64,000 nt of DNA from Streptomyces rubradiris (GTDB taxonomy: Bacteria; Actinomycetota; Actinomycetes; Streptomycetales; Streptomycetaceae): positions 434,001-498,000 of the forward strand of contig NZ_BNEA01000007.1 of NCBI RefSeq assembly GCF_016860525.1. The letters are read 5' to 3'. A model generated the notes under the pieces. It had not been told where the DNA came from. It saw only the letters and a list, made by a program, of their open reading frames with translations, and ran no database searches. Each line of letters begins with the position of its first letter. The first letter of the stretch is position 1. The position numbers and the translations under genes are program-made. Positions 52,615-61,576 of the stretch are shown one piece after another.

Positions 52615-53202
52615 ATGAGTGCGACGACTACCGCCCCTGGGGCGCGTGGACGGGGCGGGCGGGAGCGCATCCTGGCCGCCGCCGCCCGGCTGTTCGCGGT
52701 CCAGGGGATCAATGCGACCGGCATGGAGCAGGTCGCGGAGGCGGCACCGGTGTCCAAGCGGACGCTCTACGCGCACTTCCGGACCAAGAGCGACCTGGTG
52801 ATCGCCCACCTCCAGGACCTCGCCTCGTCGGGGGCGACCCTGGAGAGCGTGCTGACCCGCGAGGACATCCCGCCGCGGGAGCGGATCCTCGGGCTGTTCG
52901 ACCAGCCCGCGCCGGACGCGGTACCGGTGCGCGGGTGCCCGTTCATCGATGCCGCGGCGGAGTTCCCCGACCCGGACAGCACCGTCCACGCATACGCCCG
53001 CGAGCAGAAACTACGCATGGTGGAGCTGGTCACCGCGCTGGTGACGGAACTGGGCTGCCGTGAGCCGGCCGCACTCGCCGAACAGCTGGTCACCCTCGCG
53101 GACGGGGCGGCCAGCCGGGCGATGGTGCTGGGCGAAGCGGACTACGGTCGGCACGCACGGGCGGCAGCGGAGACGCTGCTCGCGCACGCCCTCGCGGGGT
53201 GA
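52615..53202 (+). CDS. TetR-family repressor of nitroreductase
   Basis: 195 residues. N-terminal TetR HTH: ERILAAAARLFAVQGINATGMEQVAEAA and VSKRTLYAHFRTKSDLVIAHL. The ligand domain has RGCPFIDAAAEFPDP, with a conserved Cys seen in this subfamily. Probably represses itself and the divergent nitroreductase until a quinone or electrophile binds (inference). Start ATG 52615. Confidence 0.93.
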   Translation: MSATTTAPGARGRGGRERILAAAARLFAVQGINATGMEQVAEAAPVSKRTLYAHFRTKSDLVIAHLQDLASSGATLESVLTREDIPPRERILGLFDQPAPDAVPVRGCPFIDAAAEFPDPDSTVHAYAREQKLRMVELVTALVTELGCREPAALAEQLVTLADGAASRAMVLGEADYGRHARAAAETLLAHALAG

Positions 53203-53408
53203 CCCATCGGCCTCCGGCCGCGGTCCTTTCCCCTTGCCCGCCGCTGACCTGCCGTTCGCGGAACCGTCTTCACGCAGTCGTGCCCGCACCGGAGTCGTCG
53301 GCGGGCCGTGCCGCGAGAAGGCCGGGCCACCGGGGGCTGCCTCCGGCTTGGAGGCGCAGCGGGCATGGGCGCGTCGGATCACCTTCGCGGCCGGTCTTCA
53401 CGGGGCGG

Positions 53409-54023
53409 TCAGCCGGTCGCGGCGGGCGAAGCGCGGTGTCGGTCCAGGATGCCCTCGACGATCCTCATCAGCCGGTCCCCCGCCTGGTCGATGCTCCCGT
53501 TCTGCGTGCTGACCTGCGCGCCTTCAAGCACGAAGGTGATCTCGGCCGCGGCCTGCCCGGGGTCGGGCAGCCCGGCCTCGGCACACATGCCGACCAGTCT
53601 GCGGGTCTGCTGGGCCTTGTGCTCCTCGATCACTTGCCGCGCGGGATGGGAGCGGTCGGGCAGTTCGGCGAGGGAGTTGATGAACGGGCAGCCCCGGTAC
53701 GAGATGGCCGGCAGTCCTTCGGCGATGAAGCGGGCCAGGCCGAGGATCTGCTCCCTGGGGCGGCCGGGGTGTTCGGCCTCGGCCCGGTCGAAGGCCGCCT
53801 GGTAGTCGGCGGCGACGATCCGCAGCCACTCCGCGACCAGGGCGTCCTTGGTCTCGAAGTGCCGGTAGACCGCCATTTTGGTGGTCTCGGCCTTCTCCGC
53901 GATCGCCTGGACGCTCACCCGCCGGATCCCCTCGCTCTGGAAGAGCTCTTCCGCCGCGTCGAGGATGCGCTCACGAGGTGGCAGTTTGGCCACCCTGCCC
54001 GGCCTTCTGGCGGTCGCTTCCAT
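53409..54023 (-). CDS. TetR-family regulator of amidase
   Basis: 204 residues. HTH: RERILDAAEELFQSEGIRRVSVQAIAEKA, ETTKMAVYRHFETKDALVAEWL. The ligand domain has RGCPFINSLAELPDRSHPARQVI, the same Cys-Pro-Phe subfamily as the TetR at 52615 and the broken TetR at 43553. ATG 54023 chosen. Divergent from an amidase across a nested dyad operator. Confidence 0.92.
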   Translation of the reverse strand: MEATARRPGRVAKLPPRERILDAAEELFQSEGIRRVSVQAIAEKAETTKMAVYRHFETKDALVAEWLRIVAADYQAAFDRAEAEHPGRPREQILGLARFIAEGLPAISYRGCPFINSLAELPDRSHPARQVIEEHKAQQTRRLVGMCAEAGLPDPGQAAAEITFVLEGAQVSTQNGSIDQAGDRLMRIVEGILDRHRASPAATG

Positions 54024-54070
54024 GCCTACTCCGTGATGTCCGGTCCGGTGCGGGTCCCACACCCACCGCT

Positions 54071-54129
54071 ACGGTACCAGTCCGTTCCATGCGATACCGT
54101 TCGGTCTCATCCGAGACTCATCGGTATCG
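54071..54129. promoter_or_regulatory. Nested dyad operator between TetR and amidase
   Basis: Outer arms CGATACCG (54092-54099) and CGGTATCG (54122-54129) flank an inner GTCTC-ATCC-GAGAC hairpin (54104-54117). A third half-site, ACGGTA at 54071-54076, pairs with TACCGT at 54095-54100. Repeated TACCGT half-sites suggest cooperative TetR binding. Confidence 0.65.
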
Positions 54130-54150
54130 TCCGGCCTGCTGGGAGTGACA

Positions 54151-55602
54151 GTGAGAATTTCCGAGTACGTGAGCTTCGACGCGGTCGGGCTCGCGGAGCT
54201 GGTGGCCAACGGCGAGGTGACCCCCGCCGAAGTGGAAACGGCCGCACGGGAGGCCGCACAGGCGGTCAATCCGCGGATCAACGCCATCGTGGAGACATGG
54301 CCGGCCGACGACGCGCCCGACCCCGGCAGCGCGCCGCTGGCCGGGGTGCCCTTCCTGATCAAGGACATGGGAGCCGCCATGGCCGGGAGGCGGATGGAGC
54401 TGGGCAGCCGCCTCGCGCTCGGCCACGTCGCGCGCGCCGACTCCTTTCTGATGGCACGCTTCCGTCGCGCCGGCCTCGTGACGTTCGGGCGTACCGCGAC
54501 ACCGGAGATGGCCTACAGCATCACGACGGAACCACTGCTGTACGGCGCGACCCGCAACCCGTGGGACCCGGAGCGGAGCGCGGGCGGATCCAGCGGGGGC
54601 GCGGGCGCGGCCGTCGCCGCCGGGGTGGTCCCGATCGCACACGCCACCGACGCCGCCGGCTCGCTGCGCATCCCGGCCGCCTGCAACGGCCTCTTCGGGC
54701 TGAAGCCCACCCGCGGCCGGGTCTCCATGGGCCCCGACTTCGACGAGGTCTTCAACGGCCTGGCCGTGCACGGCAGCCTCAGCCGCACCGTACGCGACAG
54801 TGCGGTACTGCTCGACCAGATCCGCGGCCCGGAACCGGGCGACCCCTACTCCGCCCAGGAGCCGTCCCGGCCGTACGCGGAGGAAGTCACCCGCCATCCG
54901 GGCTCGCTGCGGATCGGTGTGCTCACCCAGGCGTGGGGCGGGCGCCGCACCGCCCCCGCCGTGACCGACGCCCTCTCCCGCACCGTGCGCCTGCTCGAAT
55001 CCCTCGGCCACCGGGTGGAGGAGGCGGAGGTCGGCCTCGGGGCCGGCTGGGAGGAGTTCGTCCTGGCCAACGCCCGCCTGATGACGGCGAATCTGGCGGC
55101 CCAGGTCGACGAACTGGCCACCGCCTTCGGCCGGCCGGTCGACTCCTCCACCCTCGAACCGCCCACCCTCGCCGGCTACCACTACGGGCAGCGGGTCAGC
55201 GGCGCCCAGTTCGTCACCGCCCTCACGATCCGGAACCGGGTCGCCCGAAGCCTGGCACGGCACTTCGACACGTACGACATACTGCTCACCCCCACCCTGC
55301 CGGAACTGCCCGTACCCCTGGGCACCTACGCCGACGGCGCGGAGGCACTGGACGGCCTCGGCTGGATCGACCGCCTCAACGACCGCTCACCGTTCACCCT
55401 GGCGTTCAACGTGGCGGGCACACCGGCCATGTCCGTACCCGTGACGGCCGACACCGAGACGGGGCTCCCGATCGGCATGCAGTTCGCCGCCGGTCATGGA
55501 CGCGAAGGCCGCCTCTTCCGCCTCGCGGGCCAACTGGAACAGGCGAGCCCCTGGTCGGGCCGGACCCCCACGGTGTGGGCAGCGGGTACCGCCCGTCCCT
55601 GA
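54151..55602 (+). CDS. Amidase-signature hydrolase
   Basis: 483 residues. AS-family Ser-Ser-Lys triad regions: GVPFLIKDM (Lys), [20 protein letters not shown] (Ser), [29 protein letters not shown] (catalytic Ser, in the cis-Ser loop). No tRNA-amidotransferase partners. Cleaves an unknown amide. I chose GTG 54151 with GGGAG 5 bp ahead; GTG 54145 is an in-frame alternative two codons upstream. Likely repressed by the divergent TetR. Confidence 0.92.
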   Translation: MRISEYVSFDAVGLAELVANGEVTPAEVETAAREAAQAVNPRINAIVETWPADDAPDPGSAPLAGVPFLIKDMGAAMAGRRMELGSRLALGHVARADSFLMARFRRAGLVTFGRTATPEMAYSITTEPLLYGATRNPWDPERSAGGSSGGAGAAVAAGVVPIAHATDAAGSLRIPAACNGLFGLKPTRGRVSMGPDFDEVFNGLAVHGSLSRTVRDSAVLLDQIRGPEPGDPYSAQEPSRPYAEEVTRHPGSLRIGVLTQAWGGRRTAPAVTDALSRTVRLLESLGHRVEEAEVGLGAGWEEFVLANARLMTANLAAQVDELATAFGRPVDSSTLEPPTLAGYHYGQRVSGAQFVTALTIRNRVARSLARHFDTYDILLTPTLPELPVPLGTYADGAEALDGLGWIDRLNDRSPFTLAFNVAGTPAMSVPVTADTETGLPIGMQFAAGHGREGRLFRLAGQLEQASPWSGRTPTVWAAGTARP

Positions 55603-56011
55603 GGGGCGCTCCTGAAAGGCCCGCCGCTCCCGCCGCAGATGCCCCACCTCGGCAGGCGTCTCCCCCCGACCGCATCCTCCCTGTGAGTGACCGACGCACG
55701 TCAGGCCGGCGTCGTACCGCGCACTCGTCCGGATGAACACGCGCATGGCGACACCAGCTCTCCGCGCCTCCTCCGACGGGCGAGGGCCCGCCTCCGCGCC
55801 GGGCCGCGCGGTGCCCGTGGCCGCGAGGAACCGCCGACGGCTTCGCGGCGGGCTCGCCGGAAGCCGGCCTGCCGTGCCGCTACGATTTGCGCCGCTGTAC
55901 GCCGATGCGTGCATGCATGCCGAGCCATGCCCGGCCGGCCTGCCGCGCCGCGTCCCTGCACCGGTGCGGATGCCCGGCCGACCCACCTGACGACCACTGG
56001 GGGACACGGAC
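55603..56011. other. 409-bp spacer, no gene supported
   Basis: Between the amidase and the next gene. Plus and minus frames are Arg/Ala-rich without ribosome sites. It includes an alternating GCATGCATGC stretch at 55911-55920 that might belong to the promoter of the gene at 56012. Confidence 0.5.
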
Positions 56012-56998
56012 ATGCCTGAGCAAGAGGCCCGGGAGCCGGACCCGGCGCCGGGAGCGCGGTTGGCGCTGTTGCTGCGCCACTGGTGGGAGGAGGCCGGGAG
56101 CGCACCCGGCGGTGCCCGGCCGACACAGCAGGCGCTGGCCGCGAAACTGGGCATCGACCAGACCACGTTGTCGCGCTACCTCAATCCGAAGCACCCCTTG
56201 AACGCCCCCTTGCGGGTGGTGGAGGCCCTGCACGCCCGGTTGCGGGCCCCGGCGGCGGAACTGGAGCAGGCGAGGGCCTTGTGCCGGGCCACGCTGGAGG
56301 ACAGCGGTCGCGAACGGCCGGCCGGTGCCGGTGACGCGGTACGGGCGGGCCGGTACGGCGCGTGGGGCCGGCCCCGCTCCCGCCGGCCGCTCCCGGCGCT
56401 GCTGGCGTCGGCCGTCGTGCTGTCCTTCGCCGCCGGGATCGCCGTACACGCACTGGTCGCCCCGGACCGCGGTGTCCCGGCCGACGGCGTTCCCGGTGCG
56501 TTGCGCGTGGGTGAGTCGCCGTACGAGTGGCCGCTGCTGCGGATGAAGAAGGAGGACCAGTACACCCGTGCCCGGGCAGTGCAGCACCTGCTCCACGCGC
56601 ACGGCTACAAGGTGAGGACGGACGGCTTTTTCGGTGAGGAGACCCGGGACGCCGTCATGGACTTCCAGCGGAAGCACCATCTGGTGTCCGACGGCAAGGT
56701 GGGCCAGGACACCTGGCCGGAGCTGGTGAAGACGGTCGGGCCCGGTTCCTCGGGGCACATGGTCCTGGCCGTGCAGGAACTCCTGGACAACGTGGGCCAG
56801 GGCGGCACGGTGGTGTCGGGGCAGTACACCGCCGTGACCGCCGACGACCTGAGGTTCTTCCAGCGCACCCACCACCTGCCCGTCACCGGCAGGGCGGACC
56901 CGGACACCTGGCTGGCCCTGCTGGTGCGGCAGCGTCCTCCCGCCAGTGCCCCGGCGTATCAGAGGTCCACGGGCACGCCGCCGTCCGCGTCCGGGTGA
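56012..56998 (+). CDS. HTH membrane protein with two peptidoglycan-binding domains
   Basis: 328 residues. The N-terminal HTH (TQQALAAKLGIDQTTLSRYLNPKHP) is cytoplasmic; a TM segment (about 128-150, LPALLASAVVLSFAAGIAVHAL) follows; outside are two PG_binding_1 repeats, ARAVQHLLHAHGYKVRTDGFFGEETRDAVMDFQ and LAVQELLDNVG ... LRFFQRTHHLPVTGRADPDTW. It can link cell-wall state to transcription or simply anchor (inference). Start ATG 56012 after GGGGGACACGG. Confidence 0.88.
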   Translation: MPEQEAREPDPAPGARLALLLRHWWEEAGSAPGGARPTQQALAAKLGIDQTTLSRYLNPKHPLNAPLRVVEALHARLRAPAAELEQARALCRATLEDSGRERPAGAGDAVRAGRYGAWGRPRSRRPLPALLASAVVLSFAAGIAVHALVAPDRGVPADGVPGALRVGESPYEWPLLRMKKEDQYTRARAVQHLLHAHGYKVRTDGFFGEETRDAVMDFQRKHHLVSDGKVGQDTWPELVKTVGPGSSGHMVLAVQELLDNVGQGGTVVSGQYTAVTADDLRFFQRTHHLPVTGRADPDTWLALLVRQRPPASAPAYQRSTGTPPSASG

Positions 56999-57266
56999 GA
57001 GGCGGTGGCACAGGGCCGCCCGCATGGCGTGCCGACCCGCACTCCCGACGGCATAACACCAGGTCACAGACGCCCCGTTCGCCGATGCCCGGACACGGCA
57101 TGGATGTGCCTGGGCAAGCGGCCGGCATCGGCTTCCGCTGTCCGGCTCCTGCGGCCATGCTGCTGCCGCGACCGGCGCTCCGGCCGGCCCGCCTCCGTCG
57201 GCGGCGGCGCGCCCCGGGACGCGTTCCGGTCCGGCTTCCGTGACTCATTCACCTGGAGGAGCAACC

Positions 57267-57617
57267 ATGTCCGCTGTCCGCAAGACCCTCACGTCCGCCC
57301 TGTCGGCTGCCCTTCTGGCCGGCGGCCTGGCCGTGGCCGCCGCCGGCCAGGCGAGCGCGGCCACGTGCCCCTCGTCGTCCGCCCCGGTGATCGACGGGGC
57401 GAGGGCCGCCTGGTCCCTGCGCTGCTCGGGCGACAAGGTGACGGTGTCCGGCTGGGTGGAGGACACCCGGGCCGACATGAAGTGTGCCGTGGTCCGCATC
57501 AACGCCGGCAACGGCGGCTACAAGACGAAGTCCGCCTGTGGCTCCGGGGTCCGGGAACAGTTCTCCTACACCTTCGGCGGAACGAAGTCGGCGCAGGTCC
57601 GGCTGGCCATCGCCTGA
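57267..57617 (+). CDS. Small secreted protein
   Basis: 116 residues: signal peptide (MSAVRKTLTSALSAALLAGGLAVAAAGQASA), mature part of ~80 residues with four Cys (TCPSS, LRCSG, KCAVV, SACGSG), probably two disulfides, and a compact beta pattern (VTVSGWVEDTRADMKCAVV). Function unknown. GGAGGA stands 6 bp before ATG 57267. A GC hairpin follows. Confidence 0.72.
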   Translation: MSAVRKTLTSALSAALLAGGLAVAAAGQASAATCPSSSAPVIDGARAAWSLRCSGDKVTVSGWVEDTRADMKCAVVRINAGNGGYKTKSACGSGVREQFSYTFGGTKSAQVRLAIA

Positions 57618-57629
57618 CCCGGCAGCCGA

Positions 57630-57655
57630 GGGGGCGGGCCACGGCGCCCGCCCCC
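57630..57655 (+). terminator. GC hairpin between secreted protein and L,D-transpeptidase
   Basis: GGGGGCGGGC (57630-57639) pairs with GCCCGCCCCC (57646-57655), 6-nt loop, 13 bp after the stop codon. No U-run. Confidence 0.7.
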
Positions 57656-57716
57656 GCTACCACTCCCGCACGTGCACGGCCCGAACAGGCCGTACGGAGA
57701 GAAAACAGGTACACAC

Positions 57717-58304
57717 ATGAGCAGCAACGGACGGCGCGCCCGCGGCATCACGGCCACCGTGGCGGTGGCGGCCGCCCTGACCGCGGGGCCGGCCCTCGCC
57801 CCGGCCGCCACCGCCCACGCACCCGCGGGAACCGTGGCCGCGGCGGCGGGGCCGGCGACCACCCTGGTGTTCGACAAGAACCCGGCCTCCCCCACCCACT
57901 CGAAGCTCTCCGTCTACGAGGGAGACGAGCTGCTGGCCACCTACCGCGCGGGCTCGGGCACCGGCGTCAAGGACGACTGCGTCCGCGCCAAAGGCTGGAT
58001 TCCGAACGGGAATTGGAGGATCAAACTCAAGGATCCCTTCTATGACGGCCGTCTCATCAAGGGGTACGCCGTCTATCTGCAGGACATGAAGTGCTCCCGG
58101 GGCACCCTGACGCGCACGCAGATGTTCATCCACTCCGAGATGAACCGTGACGGCGGCCAGGGGAGCACCGAGAGCCGCCGCTGGGACGGCGACGGGGACT
58201 ACAAGTCCAACGGCTGCGTGAAGCTCGGTCCGACGGACATCAAGAAGATGTTCCGCCTGCTGAACCGCATCGGATGGCCGACCCACCTGCGCGTGGTCTC
58301 CTGA
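57717..58304 (+). CDS. Secreted L,D-transpeptidase (YkuD-type)
   Basis: 195 residues with a signal peptide (ITATVAVAAALTAGPALAPAATA). Short YkuD domain: LSVYEGDELLATYRAGSG, MFIHSEMN (His139), YKSNGCVKLGPTDIK (Cys167), the HxnSxGC catalytic pattern. It forms or remodels 3-3 peptidoglycan cross-links outside the membrane. No separate substrate-binding domain is fused. The start ATG 57717 follows GGAGAG at some distance. It stands near the peptidoglycan-binding HTH protein at 56012. Confidence 0.9.
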   Translation: MSSNGRRARGITATVAVAAALTAGPALAPAATAHAPAGTVAAAAGPATTLVFDKNPASPTHSKLSVYEGDELLATYRAGSGTGVKDDCVRAKGWIPNGNWRIKLKDPFYDGRLIKGYAVYLQDMKCSRGTLTRTQMFIHSEMNRDGGQGSTESRRWDGDGDYKSNGCVKLGPTDIKKMFRLLNRIGWPTHLRVVS

Positions 58305-58549
58305 CACCGGCTCTCACCCCTTCCTCGGCCATCCGCGCGAGGACCTCGGGTTCGCCCGGGGTCATCGCCTGCCCAGGGCCGGCCCATCGGAGGCACGTCC
58401 TCAGGCAGCCCCATGTCGCGACGGTCCCGGAGAGCCGCCAGTACGAGGCCGGCAACCGCATCGGACCCGCCGCCTCCGTATCCGCTGTGATGACCTACGA
58501 TGCGTCAGTCCTCCGGCACATCCGGATCATCGTGCGGTAAAGGGAGTCC

Positions 58550-59632
58550 ATGCGCCTGTCCAGCTACCTCAGGAAGGCCACCATAGGCGCGGCGGTGATA
58601 CCCCTCCTCGCCGGGTGCGCGGGGGAACAGAGCGCGGGCGGGACCGTGGAGCGAGCTTCGAAGAGGCCTGCCTCCTGGACGGACCTACCGGTGCGGACCG
58701 GCGCACGGAACGTCGTCCACACGGACACCGACCACCGGTCGTACGAGGTCAGGATCACGGTCAAGAGCCTGGTCCGGGGTTCCAAGGAAGACATGCGGGG
58801 GGCGCGCGTGGACGAGGAACTGAAGGGCATGGTTCCCCACTACCTCACCTTCGAGGTCACCAACACCGGCCGGAAGGCGATCCCCGCCGCCTACCTGGTG
58901 GACGGCGGCTTCGCCCTGAACGGCACCGACTGGGCGGACGCGGAGAAGGTCTACATCAGCGGCGGCAGGCCCGGCGGGGTCGACCTGCCCTGCGCGGACA
59001 CCGCGCCGAAGACGCTGGCACCCGGTGACTCGTACCACACCTGCGTGCCCTACGCGTTGCCCGAGGGCGTCGGCGTGCTGTCGCTGACGTACAGCGCCGG
59101 CGGCTACCTCGACGAGGGCGGGGACGTCGCCGTCTGGCCCGTCGAGGGCGGCCTTGACACGGCGTCCGCAGGGCTGGCGGAGCCGGGGGACATCGTCCGC
59201 GTCCGGTGGGAGGCCCGCGAGGACGGCGTTCTCGAACTGCCCGCCAGGCTGGTCTCCGTACGCCGGGGCAGCGCGGCCGACCTCGCGGGCCTGGACCTCG
59301 ACCTCAACGACGACGAGCGGCGCGGCGTCCCCTACTACGTATCGGTCACCTACACCAACACCGGGCCGACGGACCTCTACACCGATCAAGCCGACCGCGT
59401 GCGCCTGCTCACCGAGGGCGGTCGGCAGATACCGGGGAAGACACCCTTCGTCCGCGACACGAAGATCCCCGGCTGTCCGTCCGACTGGGTCGCCCGGGTG
59501 ATCCCGCCGGGCGGCAGCGTGACGGAGTGCAGCATCCATCTGGTGACGGACGACGACGACAAGCCGTTCGCGGTGGGTTTCGTACAGACGGGCCGACCGG
59601 GGCTGGTGGCCTGGCGGGCCCCCCTGCGCTGA
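58550..59632 (+). CDS. Lipoprotein of unknown function
   Basis: 360 residues. N-terminal signal ends in the lipobox LLAGC (Cys at about 23). The rest has two similar halves, each with a beta-sandwich style sequence: HYLTFEVTNTGRKAIPAAYLVDGGF and YYVSVTYTNTGPTDLYTDQADRVRL, each followed by a Cys-containing loop (LPCADTAP ... YHTCVPYALP and IPGCPSDW ... VTECSIHL). This fits an internal duplication of an immunoglobulin-like domain. GGGAG precedes ATG 58550. Confidence 0.8.
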   Translation: MRLSSYLRKATIGAAVIPLLAGCAGEQSAGGTVERASKRPASWTDLPVRTGARNVVHTDTDHRSYEVRITVKSLVRGSKEDMRGARVDEELKGMVPHYLTFEVTNTGRKAIPAAYLVDGGFALNGTDWADAEKVYISGGRPGGVDLPCADTAPKTLAPGDSYHTCVPYALPEGVGVLSLTYSAGGYLDEGGDVAVWPVEGGLDTASAGLAEPGDIVRVRWEAREDGVLELPARLVSVRRGSAADLAGLDLDLNDDERRGVPYYVSVTYTNTGPTDLYTDQADRVRLLTEGGRQIPGKTPFVRDTKIPGCPSDWVARVIPPGGSVTECSIHLVTDDDDKPFAVGFVQTGRPGLVAWRAPLR

Positions 59633-59708
59633 GGCAGCCGGGGCAGCCGGCCGGCCTGCCGCCCGTCCCGCCGTCCGGCCGCACCGAGGCGGCACAGCGT
59701 GGTGTTCC

Positions 59709-59723
59709 TTACCTCCCTGGTAA
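59709..59723. promoter_or_regulatory. TTACC-N5-GGTAA dyad before DUF1330 gene
   Basis: An exact 5-bp inverted repeat 80 bp upstream of the GTG at 59804. Such spacing suits HxlR/MarR-type regulators, but none is adjacent. Confidence 0.4.
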
Positions 59724-59803
59724 TCGCGGCGCGATGAGGCGCGCGGTTACGTTCGGGGCGTCGTCCCACAGGGGGACGCGAGCGATCGGTAAAGGAACCC
59801 GTC

Positions 59804-60169
59804 GTGCCCGCTTACGGCTTCGCGCATCTCCGCAACCGTCGTCATCACCCCGACGTCCTTGAGTACTTGGAGCGCATCCAAGGCACCCTCGACCCCTTCC
59901 ACGGACGCTTCGTCATCCACGGTCCGCCGGCCCAGGTGGTGGAGGGTGCCTGGCCCGGCAGCATGGTGCTGATCGAGTTCCCGGACCTGGCCACGGCCCG
60001 TGCCTGGTACGTCTCCCCCGCGTACCAGGAGATCCTGAGGCTGCGAACCGACCACATCGAGGGGGATGTGCTGCTGATCGAGGGCGTGGGGGCACATTAC
60101 GATCCGCGCGAGCGGTCAGCGAAGCTGCGCGCGGAGGCCGGACGTCACGGTGACGACACCGAGGTCTGA
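59804..60169 (+). CDS. DUF1330-family protein
   Basis: 121 residues, ferredoxin-like dimeric barrel family. VPAYGFAHLRNRRHHPDVLEYLERIQGTLDPFHGRFVIHG, then WPGSMVLIEFPDLATARAWYVSPAYQEILRLR is the DUF1330 signature. Function unknown. AAAGGAAC precedes GTG 59804. The last 25 bases overlap the end of the convergent DinB gene. Confidence 0.92.
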   Translation: MPAYGFAHLRNRRHHPDVLEYLERIQGTLDPFHGRFVIHGPPAQVVEGAWPGSMVLIEFPDLATARAWYVSPAYQEILRLRTDHIEGDVLLIEGVGAHYDPRERSAKLRAEAGRHGDDTEV

Positions 60170-60798
60170 TCCGAGGGGTCGGCGGCAGCGGGGCGCGGTC
60201 GGATCTCGTCGGCGGCCCGGGCCACGCGCTCCAGTCGGCGATGGTGGCTCTCCCACCATGCCCGGTCCGCGGCCGGCAGGCTGTCCTGGTCCCGCCCGTG
60301 CCCCGCGGACCCGTCGATGAGTTCGCGCACGATGTCGGCGTGGCCGGCATGGCGCTGGGTGTCGCAGATGACGCGTACCAGGACGTGGTGGAGGGTCACC
60401 TCCCGCCGCTCCTCGGGCCACCACGGGACGTGACCGGTGGCGTCGAGTGCCAGCGCCGCGATCGTGCGGTCCGAGTGCTCCCACGCCTGGCGGTACAGCC
60501 CCACGATCTCTTCGCGGGACTCCTCCGCGGTGGCCCACATGTCCGCGTTGGGTTCCGCCTCCCGTGTGTACCACCAGGGCGGCGGCTCCTCCTCGAAGAA
60601 CGGGCGCCCGAAGGTGTCGCCGAAGTAGGCCAGTTCCACGCCGGCGACGTGTTTGACCAGCCCGAGCAGGTTGGTTCCGGTCGGGGTCAGCGGACGGCGG
60701 ACGTCGTACTCCGAGAGCCCGTCGAGCTTCCACAGCAGCGCGTCCCGCGCCTGTTGCAGATATCGGAGAAGGTCCGCTTTCGGATTCGGTTCGATCAT
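60145..60798 (-). CDS. DinB-family (DUF664) protein
   Basis: 217 residues, four-helix DinB fold typical of mycothiol-dependent or damage-inducible proteins. LLRYLQQARDALLWKLDGLSEYDVRRPLTPTGTNLLGLVKHVAGVELAYFG (metal His in VKHVAGVE), RTIAALALDATG and VTLHHVLVRVICDTQRHAGHADIVRELIDG (two further His). DUF664 enzymes often bind a metal and transfer thiol groups. ATG 60798 has no ribosome site but lies 7 nt after a -10-like AAGACT, fitting a leaderless mRNA. Confidence 0.92.
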   Translation of the reverse strand: MIEPNPKADLLRYLQQARDALLWKLDGLSEYDVRRPLTPTGTNLLGLVKHVAGVELAYFGDTFGRPFFEEEPPPWWYTREAEPNADMWATAEESREEIVGLYRQAWEHSDRTIAALALDATGHVPWWPEERREVTLHHVLVRVICDTQRHAGHADIVRELIDGSAGHGRDQDSLPAADRAWWESHHRRLERVARAADEIRPRPAAADPSDQTSVSSP

Positions 60799-60805
60799 GC
60801 CGGGC

Positions 60806-60856
60806 AGTCTTCCATCCGCCACTGACAACCGGACCTGCCACTGACAACCGGACCTG
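60806..60856 (-). promoter_or_regulatory. Duplicated TTGTCAGTG promoter element (RecA-NDp/PafBC-like)
   Basis: Reading the minus strand: a 19-bp unit (plus strand 60819-60837 and 60838-60856) occurs twice in tandem, each with TTGTCAGTGG. The proximal copy is followed after 8 nt by AAGACT (60806-60811) and then 7 nt to the ATG. Actinobacterial RecA-independent DNA-damage promoters have TTGTCRGTG-N8-TAnnnT; here the first T of the -10 is A. Confidence 0.7.
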
Positions 60857-60878
60857 CGACACGGCCGGCGGCCCTTGG

Positions 60879-61442
60879 TCAGCGGCGGTTCCGGGCGAGC
60901 ACTCCCGCCACGAGTCGCCGGGCGTAGGAGGCGTCGAGCCCGTCCGGGCGGAAGAGGATGCGGTACATCAGGGGGGCCACGACGTGGTCGATGACCGTCT
61001 CGGTCCCGGGAGTGTCCTCGCCGCGTTCGGCGGCCCGGGCGAGGATGACGTCGATCTGCGCGGCGGCGTAGTCGGAGCACCGGCCGGCGTTGCCGCCGTC
61101 CGGGTCGCCGAGCAGCGCGTCACGGATGTGGGCGCGGCCGCTGGGGGCGGCCATGTCGTCGAGGAACTGCTCGGCCCAGGCGGTCAGGTCGGACGACAGG
61201 GTGCCGTGGTCCTCGGGCTCGGTGTCGGGCCGTAGCCGCTCCACCGCGACGTCCGACAACAGTTCCTGCAGGTCTCCCCAGCGGCGGTAGATCGTCGAAG
61301 GTGTCACGCCCGCGCGCTGGGCGACCAGCGGCACCGTCAGGGCGTCCCGGCCCAGCTCCGACGCCAGTTCCCGTACGGCGGCGTGCACGGACGCCTGGAT
61401 CCGGGCACTGCGCCCGCCGGGGCGCACCATCTGCCTGCTCAT
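60879..61442 (-). CDS. TetR-family regulator (TetR_C_16 type)
   Basis: 187 residues. HTH: IQASVHAAVRELASELGRDALTVPLVAQRAG, VTPSTIYRRWGDLQELLSDVA. The ligand domain has PDTEPEDHGTLSSDLTAWAEQFL and ends YRILFRPDGLDASYARRLVAGVL. ATG 61442 chosen; ATG 61463 is an alternative with 7 more codons. The AGCTTTAAGCT palindrome at 61451-61461 suggests autoregulation. It is on the same strand as the amidase upstream. Confidence 0.92.
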   Translation of the reverse strand: MSRQMVRPGGRSARIQASVHAAVRELASELGRDALTVPLVAQRAGVTPSTIYRRWGDLQELLSDVAVERLRPDTEPEDHGTLSSDLTAWAEQFLDDMAAPSGRAHIRDALLGDPDGGNAGRCSDYAAAQIDVILARAAERGEDTPGTETVIDHVVAPLMYRILFRPDGLDASYARRLVAGVLARNRR

Positions 61443-61576
61443 GGGAACCAGCTTAAAGCTCATTCATTGCGTCTAGTGCGGGCCGCCCGTCTCCCTCAGG
61501 CAACGGTCCTGGGCGCGCCCGTGCCCGCCTCGGCCAGCCCGCGTGGGTCCGGCCGGGCGGGCCGAGGGGTGGGTTC

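Noticed and set aside
54145..54150. Amidase start two codons earlier
   Set aside because: The GGGAG ribosome site would overlap that start; it fits the GTG at 54151 better, though the difference is minor.
55911..55920. GCATGCATGC alternating run
   Set aside because: Short and lacking a partner structure; not enough to call a regulatory element.
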